Shown here: piece by piece, positions 24,304-33,080 of the stretch | How the letters are laid out: each line of letters starts with the position of its first letter | How positions within the stretch are numbered: the first letter of the stretch is position 1 | Assembly (NCBI GenBank): GCA_900548305.1 | Contig: URJZ01000009.1 | Coordinates: forward strand, 1 to 54,136 | From: an uncultured Oscillospiraceae bacterium | GTDB taxonomy: Bacteria; Bacillota; Clostridia; Oscillospirales; Acutalibacteraceae | Length of the DNA: 54,136 nt | Direction of reading: 5' to 3' | Program-made: the position numbers and the translations under genes | The notes under the pieces: generated by a model | Told to the model about the DNA's origin: nothing | The model's input: the letters and a program-made list of their open reading frames with translations, nothing else | Databases searched by the model: none

Positions 24304-25152
24304 TTAGTCCATGTAACTTTGTGCAAAACAATCTACCATATCTGCTCTACGCTCAAAAAAACGATTTAATAAATAGAAAGCCATAACACATAATAAAATA
24401 CAAATTCCGGGAGGCAAGTACCAATTCAATATTCCCCTGGAAAAACCGCCCCGTTTAAAAGCAAAATTAATCATCCCTCCCCATGTAACATGAGTGGTAT
24501 CTCCTAGACCCATAAAACTTACAGAAGCTTCAGTGAGCATACACTGTCCCACAGATAAAATATATTTTGCCCATATTACATCAGATACATTGGGTAAAAT
24601 ATGTTTCAGCATAATACGCCATTTAGGTACACCCAATGTTTGCAGTGACTCTATAAAAGGAGCATATTTCACTTGTTTGGTTTTGGCTCTGACAGCTCTT
24701 GCGGTTGAACACCACCCTAACAAGGAGATGGATAAAATAACATTTTGAACTCCGGCCCCTAAGTATGCAGCCAAAATAATTGTCATGGGAAGCATGGGTA
24801 TTAACAAAAATATATTAATAAAACCATTTATCACTTCTCCTAACCATCCTTGAAAATAACCTGCTGCAATTCCTACCAGAACTCCTACAGCCAGTGAAAT
24901 AAACGCAGCCGTAATTCCTACAAGCATAGTGGTAGACGCCGCATAAATCAATTCAGATAGAATATCATATCCCATATCATTGGTTCCCAACCAATGGGCA
25001 GCACTCATAGGCGCCCAAGGCTCAAACATATCTTTCGGAGAATATGGAGCAATCCACTGTGGAAAAAAGGAAAACAATGCAAATATAATCATAATAATTG
25101 CTCCTGTTATAACAGAGGGTGTCATCCATACTAAATATTTTTTATGTTTCAT
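24304..25152 (-). CDS. ABC transporter permease, DppC/NikC type
   Basis: 282 residues with about six membrane helices. The N-terminal extracellular part has GTNDMGYDILSELIYAA, the region conserved in DppC/NikC proteins. The EAA cytosolic loop is ESLQTLGVPKWRIMLKHILPN near residue 170, followed by ASVSFMGLGDTTHVTWGGMI. The ATG at 25152 overlaps the end of the other permease gene by 11 bases. Last gene of the operon; with its partner it forms the channel for peptide, nickel-chelate or opine uptake. Confidence 0.9.
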   Translation of the reverse strand: MKHKKYLVWMTPSVITGAIIMIIFALFSFFPQWIAPYSPKDMFEPWAPMSAAHWLGTNDMGYDILSELIYAASTTMLVGITAAFISLAVGVLVGIAAGYFQGWLGEVINGFINIFLLIPMLPMTIILAAYLGAGVQNVILSISLLGWCSTARAVRAKTKQVKYAPFIESLQTLGVPKWRIMLKHILPNVSDVIWAKYILSVGQCMLTEASVSFMGLGDTTHVTWGGMINFAFKRGGFSRGILNWYLPPGICILLCVMAFYLLNRFFERRADMVDCFAQSYMD

Positions 25153-26137
25153 TATTCGCACCAAACCTTTGTCTAGGATCAACCAGTATACAAATAATAT
25201 CTGTTAGTATATTTCCTACTATCACTAAAAGAGCAATAAAAAAGAAACACCCTTGCAAAGTAGGATAATCACGAAAAACAGCTGCATCATAAATTAAACT
25301 TCCCATGCCATTAATAGAAAAAATAACCTCTGTAATCATCGAACCCGAAATTAAAAAACCAAGATTTAGTCCTACCATAGCAATGAATGATTGACACACA
25401 TTTTTAAAAATATGAATAAACCGAATACGATTAATAGACAATCCTCTCGCCTTTGCATATATTACATATTTTTCTTCTTTTGCCACAGCAACAGAATTAC
25501 GGATAAGCAAATATTTATTAGGAGTGGATACTAAAGTTACAGTTAAAACAGGTAAAATTAAATGCCATACATGATCCCAAAAAGAAAGAAATCCACCGGA
25601 TGGAGTATTAGTAGATGTTAATCCTCCCAAAGGAAAAATATCCAATTGAAAGCTAAATACAGTAACTAGCATCATCGCAAGCAAAAAAGTAGGTACCGCA
25701 TCTAAAATAATAAAGCCGGTTGTAACTCCACTATCTAATCTTGTATTTTTACGGTAGCCCATAATAATACCTAGTACCAAAGCCAAAAGAGACGATAATA
25801 TTAATGCTGGGATTGCAATCATTAGCGTAGAAGATATCCTTTTTTTCAATAAATTACTGACGCTGTCATTATTATGATAGGAAAATCCCAAATCGCCTTG
25901 AATTAAACCTGAGAGATAATCTCCAAATTGTTGCCATAACGGTTTATCTAATCCCAATTTTGTTTCATACTCTTTCATTTTCTCATCACTCATAGATGAT
26001 TCATCCTGACCTGTAAGCATTAATACAGGATTGCCCGGCATAATTCTGGGAAGGAAAAAATTAATTAAAATTACTACAAATAAACAAATAATACTACTGA
26101 TAATACGACGTATAATTTGTTTCCTAGAACGTACCAA
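25142..26137 (-). CDS. ABC transporter permease, DppB/NikB type, TTG start
   Basis: 331 residues. The first helix starts at residue 10 and ends with LPRIMPGNPVLML, typical of DppB/NikB; ARGLSINRIRFIHIFKNV is the EAA loop that docks with the ATPases, and SGSMITEVIFSINGMG follows it. The start is a TTG at 26137, preceded by GGAGGAG at 8-10 bases; no ATG lies near. The gap to the methyltransferase gene is 15 bases. Confidence 0.9.
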   Translation of the reverse strand: MVRSRKQIIRRIISSIICLFVVILINFFLPRIMPGNPVLMLTGQDESSMSDEKMKEYETKLGLDKPLWQQFGDYLSGLIQGDLGFSYHNNDSVSNLLKKRISSTLMIAIPALILSSLLALVLGIIMGYRKNTRLDSGVTTGFIILDAVPTFLLAMMLVTVFSFQLDIFPLGGLTSTNTPSGGFLSFWDHVWHLILPVLTVTLVSTPNKYLLIRNSVAVAKEEKYVIYAKARGLSINRIRFIHIFKNVCQSFIAMVGLNLGFLISGSMITEVIFSINGMGSLIYDAAVFRDYPTLQGCFFFIALLVIVGNILTDIICILVDPRQRFGANNET

Positions 26138-26152
26138 TAAAAAATCTCCTCC

Positions 26153-26995
26153 TTATTTTGCCTCAGATTTTCCTATTTTCCAATCCATTAGAGCCATATG
26201 ATAGGTAATATCATCTGTACACATTCCATTTTCAGAATGTGTGGATAGGTATGTTCGAATAATCTCATGATGTTCCGGACGATTATACCCGAAAATATTA
26301 AAGTAAATCTGGTATCGTTCTATAGCTTCCTCTAACGGTATCACAGAATGAGACGCCGAATGAAAAAATCGTATATTGGGATATCTGCCTAATGCATAAA
26401 GCAAATGAAATTGATATATAATATCCGGAGACAATCCTTTCAGCGGTTGGTCGGTAATCTGCATTCTCAATTCTTTTCTTAGTCTTGACGATGAATTTTT
26501 GGCGACCGAAACCAAACAGCAATGCTTTTTAGACAAACGTTCAAATTTCATCAAGCTTTCATAATCACAAATAGCCGGACACATTGCTGCAAAAACAAAA
26601 TCATATTGTTTATTTTCAGGTAAATTTTCAAATAAAGACTGATGATATGTAATATTAGTTATTTTTTTAGTCTCTGCACGTTGCCGGAGAACACACAACA
26701 TTTGTTCTGACATATCCACAGCTGTGATATGTTTATAATTCGCAGCAAAATTTAATGTATATGCCCCTGTTCCACAGCCTATTTCTAACATTTCCAACTC
26801 TTTTGATTGTTCTTCTTGTGTATTTAATGCGGAAATAATATCTTTTGTTATATCATTACTATCATTTGCATTTCCATATTTAGCAATATGATTCCAGTAA
26901 AGATTCCATTTAACATATTTCTTCATTCTCTCTGTTCTATTGTATCCAATTTGATCTGAAAGCAAATGAGTAAGAACTTCTATATTAGATTTCAT
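26153..26995 (-). CDS. Class I SAM-dependent methyltransferase inside the transporter operon
   Basis: 280 residues. The SAM-binding motif I LEIGCGTGAYTLNFA lies near residue 90, motif II AVDMSEQML follows it, and FVFAAMCPAICD is the motif-IV region. About 75 N-terminal and 100 C-terminal residues wrap the Rossmann core. The substrate is unknown. Its place between the binding protein and the permeases suggests it modifies the transported molecule or its carrier, for example a chelator (inference). GGGAGA precedes the ATG at 26995; an out-of-frame ATG just upstream would end after four codons. It is separated from the SBP gene by a hairpin. Confidence 0.85.
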   Translation of the reverse strand: MKSNIEVLTHLLSDQIGYNRTERMKKYVKWNLYWNHIAKYGNANDSNDITKDIISALNTQEEQSKELEMLEIGCGTGAYTLNFAANYKHITAVDMSEQMLCVLRQRAETKKITNITYHQSLFENLPENKQYDFVFAAMCPAICDYESLMKFERLSKKHCCLVSVAKNSSSRLRKELRMQITDQPLKGLSPDIIYQFHLLYALGRYPNIRFFHSASHSVIPLEEAIERYQIYFNIFGYNRPEHHEIIRTYLSTHSENGMCTDDITYHMALMDWKIGKSEAK

Positions 26996-27019
26996 ACATA
27001 TATTCTCCCAATAAATAAA

Positions 27020-27054
27020 GGGATGCGCACAGTAACTATGCTGTATCACATCCC
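27020..27054 (-). promoter_or_regulatory. Intercistronic hairpin between SBP and methyltransferase genes
   Basis: GGGATG (27020-27025) pairs with CATCCC (27049-27054), with inner ACAG/CTGT pairs, 7 bases after the binding-protein stop. A loosely U-rich stretch follows on the minus strand. It probably stabilises the SBP message or lowers expression of the three genes behind it. Confidence 0.55.
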
Positions 27055-27061
27055 AAACATT

Positions 27062-28678
27062 CTATTCTGTTACTTCTTTTGTGATGGAATACCATGTATC
27101 CATGTTTAACAACCCAAAGGTTCCGTCAACGGTAAAATTATGAAAATCACTGTTATATGCTTGAATAAATTGATCCCAATACATTGGAATTGCAGGTATA
27201 TTTTCTGCATAGTAACGCTGTACATCTGCCACCAAACTAGTGTAGTCATTACTATCGGATGTTCCCATCTTATCAGCTAATGCCCAAAAAGCAGGATCAT
27301 CAATATTTGCCATACCTGTTTTGGAACGACTATCCATATAAGGAACACCTGCACCTTGTTTCATAACCATACCCCAAGGTGTGGCACGTGTCAGCATAGT
27401 TACATGACCGCGTTCTTGCTCTGAAATAGTTCTAAATTGTGCAGTGTCTACCGATTTTTGAACTACTTTAATCCCAACTTCTTTCAAATTAGAGGTAAGC
27501 AACTCTGCCATTCTGGCATAAGTAGGTTTATCTGTTCTAACTAAAAGTTCTAATTCTAAATCTTTTCCATTGTACTCCAAAATTCCGTCTTGGTTAGCAT
27601 CCTTTGCACCAGCTTGTTCTAAATACTGTTTTGATTTTTCTATGTCTCTTGTTAGCTTCTCTGTATCAATATACCCAAAGGAGCCTTTTGGGATAATGCC
27701 AAAGTTACCGGTAGTTGCATATTCTGTGCCAAACAATTTAGCCATTTGCTCGTAATCAATGGCATATGCAATTCCTCTTCTGATATCTATATTGTTAACA
27801 GGCTCAGCTTGGTTATTAAAATACATCAACGTAAGTCCGGTATCCGGAATAACTTGCAATGTAATATCTTTATTACTTTCTAATTTTTTTGCTTCATTCG
27901 CATCAATTCCATTGGCATAAAAATAAACAATATCAATTTCGCCTTTTTCCAACGCCATATATAATGTATCTGTATTTGCATACAATTTCACAATAATCTT
28001 ATCTAAATTCGGCTTTCCGTCAATGTAATTTTCATATGCTTTAAATTCTAAAGTTCCGGCGCTTTCATCAAATTTAACAAACTCATAAGGGCCGTTTCCA
28101 ATTGCTGATTTTGGGTCTGTAAACGCTTCCAAATCTGTTACATCTTTAAAAATATGTTCCGGAAGAATACGGAATGTAACTAAATCAATTGGTAATCTTG
28201 CATTTTCTATTTCAGATATAAATTCTACTGTTTGGTCATCCACAACATGAATTGTATAATTTGGAAAAGTATTCTGCAATTCTGCTGTAAATTTTACATC
28301 TTGGGCTGTAACTGCCTCTCCATCATGCCAGGTTAATCCTTTACGCAACTGAAAAGTCCATTTTTTATTATCCTTTGTTTCAAATTTTTCAGCCATAAAC
28401 GGCTTTATTTCTCCATTTTCATCTTGCTTTACAAGTGCCATATGCGTCAAAGTGCCAGACAATACATCAAAATTGTATGTTTCCCGACTAATTGAGGGAA
28501 TTTTCATTGTGGTACCAATTACCATTGTGTCAATTTGTTTTGTTGTGTTAACGGCTTCACTCACGGTCTGTCCATTCAATGTACTTGAAGAATCTTCTTG
28601 AGTTCCGCACCCTGTAAATACTGCAATGCATAAAATTGCAGCCATAATGAGTGATGGAATTTTCCATTTTCCTTTCAT
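27062..28678 (-). CDS. Solute-binding lipoprotein, family 5 (Dpp/Nik type)
   Basis: 538 residues. The signal peptide ends in the lipobox AVFTGC, giving a lipid-anchored protein. The family-5 signature appears as LRKGLTWHDGEAVTAQDVKF near residue 115. IRRGIAYAIDYEQMAKLFG near 300 and MYWDQFIQAYN near 510 belong to the fold. Such proteins bind peptides, nickel chelates, opines or haem; the ligand cannot be assigned. It is the most strongly initiated gene of the operon (GGAGGAG). The gap to the ATPase gene upstream is 46 bases. Confidence 0.92.
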   Translation of the reverse strand: MKGKWKIPSLIMAAILCIAVFTGCGTQEDSSSTLNGQTVSEAVNTTKQIDTMVIGTTMKIPSISRETYNFDVLSGTLTHMALVKQDENGEIKPFMAEKFETKDNKKWTFQLRKGLTWHDGEAVTAQDVKFTAELQNTFPNYTIHVVDDQTVEFISEIENARLPIDLVTFRILPEHIFKDVTDLEAFTDPKSAIGNGPYEFVKFDESAGTLEFKAYENYIDGKPNLDKIIVKLYANTDTLYMALEKGEIDIVYFYANGIDANEAKKLESNKDITLQVIPDTGLTLMYFNNQAEPVNNIDIRRGIAYAIDYEQMAKLFGTEYATTGNFGIIPKGSFGYIDTEKLTRDIEKSKQYLEQAGAKDANQDGILEYNGKDLELELLVRTDKPTYARMAELLTSNLKEVGIKVVQKSVDTAQFRTISEQERGHVTMLTRATPWGMVMKQGAGVPYMDSRSKTGMANIDDPAFWALADKMGTSDSNDYTSLVADVQRYYAENIPAIPMYWDQFIQAYNSDFHNFTVDGTFGLLNMDTWYSITKEVTE

Positions 28679-28724
28679 CTTTACTCCTCCAAACTAAAAA
28701 ATATATGCGAAACACTTAAAGTGT

Positions 28725-29432
28725 TTACGTACCTTTCATTAAACTAAGCATACCATTGTGTAAACAATAAATTTTACTGCAAAACGCTTTTACCAAAGGA
28801 AAATTATGCGAGATAAAAATAAAGCTTACATTTTGTTCTTGTATTAATCTTTTATAAATTTGTATTACTTGTGCCTGTGCGGAAACATCTAACATAGATG
28901 TGGATTCATCTGCAATAATCAGTTCAGGTGATACTGTCAATGCTCTTGCTATCACAACACGCTGTGCTTGTCCTCCAGAAATTTGACTGGGATAACGTGT
29001 AAAGATGTCATCCTCTAATCTAACAGAACGCAGTAACTGATAAGCACGTGTTTGAGCCTGTTTTTTCTGTTTAACCAATTTATGTACAAATAAAGGTTCC
29101 ATAATGCTATTTCCAACTTTTTGCTTTGGATCAAGCGACAAATAGGGCTGCTGAGGAATCATCTGAATTTGCGTACGAAATTCTTTTTGAAATATTTTTT
29201 CAGACCCACCAATATGCATTCCTTTAAAATAAATATCTCCCTGTTCAGGTCGTATCAGCCCGCAAATAATTCTGGCTATGGTAGATTTTCCGGCACCGCT
29301 TGGACCTACAATTCCGACCGCTTCCCCTTGCTCTACCGTGAAAGAGGCATCATCCAATACCATCTGCTTTTGTTTGTTTCCCGCATAAAACTGCATTTTT
29401 AAGTGTTCTGCTCGAAAAAAACTATCAGACAA
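28725..29432 (-). CDS. ABC transporter ATPase, DppF/NikE type, TTG start
   Basis: 235 residues, short for the class because the C-terminal extension is missing. Walker A GPSGAGKST is near residue 43, the Q-loop is MIPQQPYLSLDP, the signature is ISGGQAQRVVIARAL and Walker B is LIIADESTSMLD. The start is TTG at 29432: AGGAGGTG stands 7 bases before it. The TTG overlaps the stop of the other ATPase gene by 8 bases. A longer frame reaching to 29594 would overlap that gene by 170 bases and has no start signal. Confidence 0.9.
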   Translation of the reverse strand: MSDSFFRAEHLKMQFYAGNKQKQMVLDDASFTVEQGEAVGIVGPSGAGKSTIARIICGLIRPEQGDIYFKGMHIGGSEKIFQKEFRTQIQMIPQQPYLSLDPKQKVGNSIMEPLFVHKLVKQKKQAQTRAYQLLRSVRLEDDIFTRYPSQISGGQAQRVVIARALTVSPELIIADESTSMLDVSAQAQVIQIYKRLIQEQNVSFIFISHNFPLVKAFCSKIYCLHNGMLSLMKGT

Positions 29433-30351
29433 AAAAACACCTCCTCCAAACCGTATCAACCTGATGCAGTTTAGGAATCTGCTCAGTACAAATGTTTTTT
29501 GCTTTGGGACATTGAGCATAGAAGGGGCATCCTGTTTCTGATGATACTCCAGCAGGATTTTGATAAATGTTAAAGCCATTTTCCGGTAACGCATTTATCA
29601 AACTTTGAGTATAAGGATGAGCTGCTTGTTGCAAAATCACCTTGGCATCGCCGTATTCCATAATCATTCCTGCATACATTACAGCAATTTTATTACAGCG
29701 CTCTGCAATATCAATACTATGTGTAATTAGAATAACCGCACTATTTTGAAACGAATCATCTAGCCGATCTAAAAATAACAATGCATTTTTTTCATCCACT
29801 CCTCTGGTTGGTTCATCTGCAATTACCAATTGAGGTGATGAAGATAGCCCTATTGCTAAAATAACACGCTGTGCCATACCACCTGATAACTGAAACGAAT
29901 ATTTATTTAATATGGTTTCAGGATTCTCAAAACCAACTTGATATAATAAATTAGTTGCTTTCGCAAACATGTCCCTCTTTTTTTTAATTCCATTCGCTTT
30001 TAACGTTTCAAACATTTGATATTTTATTTTTAATACCGGATTTAAAAATTCTGAACCGTTCTGGGGTATAAACGCAAACTCTTTCCCCCTAAATGCATTC
30101 ATTTCCTTTGGCTTCAACTCCAAAAGATTTTTGCCATTTAAATAGATTTTTCCTGTTGCATGGCAATTACCGGGCAATAGTCCAAAAATAGCCATGGCTG
30201 TCATTGTTTTTCCGCATCCACTTTCTCCAACAATAGCCAACCGATCACCTTTATCGGCCGTAAAACAAATATCATGAATAATTGTGGACATACCACTTTT
30301 TGTTTTTGCAGTTACAGACACATCTTTTAATTCCAGAACATGTTTCTCCAT
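29425..30351 (-). CDS. ABC transporter ATPase, DppD/NikD type
   Basis: 308 residues. Walker A GESGCGKT near residue 38, Q-loop FIPQNGSEFLNP, signature LSGGMAQRV and Walker B LVIADEPTRGVD are present. The C-terminal oligopeptide-transporter domain carries CPFYAQCPKAKNIC, whose cysteines bind an iron-sulfur cluster in related DppD proteins. It works as a heterodimer with the second ATPase. The ATG at 30351 has only a weak purine box (GAGAGA); a TTG at 30363 is the alternative, so the start is uncertain. Confidence 0.9.
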   Translation of the reverse strand: MEKHVLELKDVSVTAKTKSGMSTIIHDICFTADKGDRLAIVGESGCGKTMTAMAIFGLLPGNCHATGKIYLNGKNLLELKPKEMNAFRGKEFAFIPQNGSEFLNPVLKIKYQMFETLKANGIKKKRDMFAKATNLLYQVGFENPETILNKYSFQLSGGMAQRVILAIGLSSSPQLVIADEPTRGVDEKNALLFLDRLDDSFQNSAVILITHSIDIAERCNKIAVMYAGMIMEYGDAKVILQQAAHPYTQSLINALPENGFNIYQNPAGVSSETGCPFYAQCPKAKNICTEQIPKLHQVDTVWRRCFFV

Positions 30352-30384
30352 TTTCTCTCTCAACAGTCCTATTATATTTTTATG

Positions 30385-30942
30385 TTACGAAGCTCTATCT
30401 AAAATAAAATCAAAAAATAAACTATATGCATTTTTTAATATGATATAAATATCTTCTGTTTTACACTCAGGTAAATCCTGATAAATGGAATGTACACAAC
30501 CAATAATAATAATTTTTAATTGATGTTTCTTCTGCTGAGAAAGATCTACTCCTTTTACTTTAAAATATTGCGTTATAAATTTAATATTACGCAAATAAGT
30601 CCTATTCATAAATAAATCCAATCCTTCTTCATGAAGTAAAAACTGAATCAAAGATTGGTTACTATGTATATATTCCGACACTGTCATTAGTATAGCTTGA
30701 GACAGTGGATGAGTAACCGTAGCCGAACCTTTTTTACAAATATCTCCAATTCCATTTATAAAGTCATCATGAAGTTCATAGATAAGGTCATCCATATTTT
30801 CAAAGTTTGCATAAAAAGATGTTCTCGATATATGGGAAGCGGCTGAAATAGATTTAATATTAATTGCCTGCATCGGATTTTGTTTTAACATCTCTTTTAC
30901 CGACGCTTTTAACCTCACTCGTGCATGCTGTTGTTTTTTCAT
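30385..30942 (-). CDS. TetR-family transcriptional regulator
   Basis: 185 residues. The N-terminal helix-turn-helix contains INIKSISAASHISRTSFYANFENMDD (split here by spacing only), with the usual R-T-S-F-Y-A/x-x-F pattern near residues 38-48. The C-terminal ligand domain matches no specific family. It is the first gene of the operon and presumably its own repressor; the inverted repeat at 31044-31070 is a possible operator. A GGGAAG box is 3-4 bases from the ATG at 30942; a longer frame starts at 31005. Confidence 0.88.
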   Translation of the reverse strand: MKKQQHARVRLKASVKEMLKQNPMQAINIKSISAASHISRTSFYANFENMDDLIYELHDDFINGIGDICKKGSATVTHPLSQAILMTVSEYIHSNQSLIQFLLHEEGLDLFMNRTYLRNIKFITQYFKVKGVDLSQQKKHQLKIIIIGCVHSIYQDLPECKTEDIYIILKNAYSLFFDFILDRAS

Positions 30943-31369
30943 ATACTTCCCGCCCTGTTTATTAATCTTTAACATCAATCTAACACTCATCAAATATAAA
31001 ATCAATTCATTTTTGCCTTAGTGAAAAATTTCAATCATCTTTAGTTAACACTTTCCTTTTACGTGTTCACCACACTCTTATTTATTCTGTTATACTTGTG
31101 ATAAATCATAGTAGAATGAAAAATAAATTCTTTTTATTTTTGTAAAATAGAGTAGTTTATCCAGGAATCAAATATATAATAAGGATTAGCTAAAATAAAA
31201 TAAACTAATCAATCCCGTAAAAAGATTTTGCTTTGTTCTATTATGATCCTACCCATATTTCTGAATTTCACATATTTCATAACTTAGACAAAAAATATTA
31301 CAAACCTAATGATCTCATTATTTTCCCTATCATTAACAGCTAACCTTATTCAATTATTGTGATTCTAAA
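30943..31369. other. Upstream region of the TetR/transporter operon
   Basis: AT-rich and without genes. It holds the inverted repeat at 31044-31070. No strong -35/-10 pair was found by eye. Confidence 0.4.
31044..31070. promoter_or_regulatory. Inverted repeat, possible TetR operator
   Basis: GTTAACAC (31044-31051) and GTGTTCAC (31063-31070) match as inverted repeats at 7 of 8 positions, 11 bases apart, about 100 bases upstream of the regulator gene. Confidence 0.4.
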
Positions 31370-31408
31370 AGAAAAACTCAGGAAACAGAAAGTTTCCTGA
31401 GTTTTTCT
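31370..31408. terminator. Terminator between TetR operon and recombinase remnant
   Basis: 17-bp perfect stem (31370-31386 with 31392-31408) with loop AGAAA. It lies about 195 bases after the recombinase frame and probably ended its transcript. Confidence 0.75.
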
Positions 31409-31602
31409 CTTCCAAATCTATTTTTATAATGCAACTACACTTGTTTTCAGCATAAACTTTTAATAGCAATATCCATTTTTATACAAAATACATTTTCTTT
31501 TTGCTGCACAAAATATCTTTAAAAAGTTTCCCTAAACCAAAATTTCACAGTATATGTAATTTTATTCTTGGTTAAATGATACTGCAATGTTCACCCGGCA
31601 CA

Positions 31603-32213
31603 CTATACTTTAGCATTGTTTTCATTCAAATATGTTCTTGCCCATCTGGAAAATGTATTATGGTTGGTATTTAATCTTCGAGAAGCCTCCCTCATACTAA
31701 TTTGTTCATCCATCCATAACCGGAGTATATCTGGAAATTCTTCCGGAATGGCTAATCTGGGCCTTCCAAAACGAACTCCTTTCGCTTTGGCTTCACGAAT
31801 TCCTTCCGCCTGACGCTGTCTAATATTTTCTCTTTCTATCTGAGCAACGTAAGATAAAATCTGCAAAACAAGATCGGAAATAAATTTACCTGTAATGCCA
31901 TTTACAGGACTTTTGGTATTTAGTAACGGAAAATCAATTACCTTAATATCCACATCTTCACTTTTGTTAAAAAGCGCCACTGTTCAATAATTTCATCGTA
32001 ATTTCTTCCTAATCTATCAATTGATTTAATATACAATAAATCTCCTGCTTTTAATCTTTTAACCATCCTTTTATAATATGGTCTTTTAAAATCTTTTCCT
32101 GAAAATTTATCGATATAAATATGTTTATCATCTATCCCTACCTCATGCATTGCTGCCATTTGACGGGCAATATTTTGATCCTTACTGGACACCCGCACAT
32201 ACCCATATTCCAT
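31603..32213 (-). pseudogene. Serine site-specific recombinase, broken by a 1-base deletion
   Basis: Two adjacent frames make one resolvase/invertase. The first (32213 to about 31966) holds the N-terminus MEYGYVRVSSKDQNIARQ with the catalytic serine, KRPYYKRMVKRLKAGD and IDRLGRN. The second holds VIDFPLLNT, the helical linker QIERENIRQRQAEGI and a C-terminal helix-turn-helix (REASRRLNTNHNTFSRWA). They join if the AAAA at 31965-31962 were AAAAA, giving LTKSEDVDIKVID and a 203-residue protein. AGGAGG at 9 bases precedes the ATG. Likely a remnant of a transposon or invertible element. Confidence 0.85.
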
Positions 32214-32520
32214 AATGTAAAACCTCCTAAGCAGTTCAAAATCACCTCATTTATACCCATACACTATTAGTGTATTAAAATATAATCCTCTATGGAAATT
32301 TGGCCCATTTGTAATAACTACCTTTTTTGAACTTAGACACAGTTTGCCATTTCCTCCGAATATATTTATACTCCCAATTGTTAAAAAAGCTCTCTATCTC
32401 CCTATCAAATTTATTTTTTAATCTATCGGAAAGAATTGTGTAAAAAATTCACAGCTCAAATATGTAAAATAATATTCCAAACAAGGATACTAGCTTTTTA
32501 AATATATAAGGGGAATTAAA
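32214..32520. other. Upstream region of the recombinase remnant
   Basis: AT-rich, with the 17-base palindrome at 32259-32275. No gene. Confidence 0.4.
32259..32275. repeat. Palindrome upstream of the recombinase
   Basis: ATACACTA-T-TAGTGTAT, a perfect 8-bp inverted repeat about 46 bases before the recombinase start. It could be the recombinase's own binding (res-like or operator) site. Confidence 0.45.
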
Positions 32521-32523
32521 AAT

Positions 32524-32795
32524 ATAAAAAAAGCATTGGCAACCTTTTACGTATGTTTGCTACAGTAGGGTTCTGCCATAATTATTCTGCAACTGCAATC
32601 TATATCTAAAATAATACAGACAATAAACAACACTTATATAGTAAAAAATGGTTAGTTGAAGTATCTATTACGCGCTGTACTAATGATGCATCAATCAACA
32701 TACAACTAAATTTCCATTATAATAAAGATACCAACAGCGATATAATATTGATTACAAGATACCCATTCCATAAACCGAAGATACTACAAATCTAA
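32524..32795 (+). pseudogene. Possible decayed secreted-protein gene
   Basis: AAGGGG is followed by ATA in place of ATG and then AAA AAA GCA TTG GCA, which looks like the start of a signal peptide (KKALATFYVC). The peptide continues in the next frame as MFATVGFCHNYSATA, meets a TAA, and the same frame then runs open for about 60 codons (SKKWLVEVSITRCTND and on) to 32795. Lost start, frameshift and stop together suggest decay. No family is recognised. Confidence 0.3.
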
Positions 32796-32917
32796 TGTTG
32801 ATAATTACTGCTATAATTACAAATTTTGTCATTATAAAAAAACATAAAACGCAAGACTACTGTATTTATCAAAACATTTTCTCATTTGATTATTTTTCAC
32901 TTAAATATGAATAATAA

Positions 32918-32948
32918 AAAAAGGCTTGAAATAAATTCAAGCCTTTTT
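32918..32948 (-). terminator. Second terminator after the tRNA pair
   Basis: 13-bp stem (32918-32930 with 32936-32948) with the minus-strand tail TTTTTTTATT. Confidence 0.8.
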
Positions 32949-32962
32949 ATGTTATGCAAAAA

Positions 32963-32994
32963 AATAAAACGGTAACTCGCGTTACCGTTTTATT
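32963..32994 (-). terminator. First terminator after the tRNA pair
   Basis: 14-bp perfect stem (32963-32976 with 32981-32994) and TCGC loop, minus-strand tail ATTTTTTTG. Two terminators in series end the tRNA transcript. Confidence 0.85.
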
Positions 32995-33000
32995 ACTCTC

Positions 33001-33076
33001 TGGAGCTGCTAACGCGATTCGAACGCGTGACCTCGTCCTTACCAAGGACGTGCTCTGCCTACTGAGCCATAGCAGC
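33001..33076 (-). tRNA. tRNA-Thr (anticodon GGT)
   Basis: 76 bases with encoded CCA. The anticodon stem CGTCC/GGACG encloses TTGGTAA, anticodon GGT. The acceptor arm is GCTGCTA with TAGCAGC. Four bases separate it from tRNA-Asp. Confidence 0.96.
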
Positions 33077-33080
33077 AAAA

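Noticed and set aside
24086..24369. Plus-strand frames after the lipoprotein terminator
   Set aside because: No ribosome-binding site, no recognisable domain, and they run into the coding region of the transporter permease.
32340..32460. Insertion sequence ends near the recombinase
   Set aside because: No terminal inverted repeats or target duplications could be paired around 31.4-32.9 kb.
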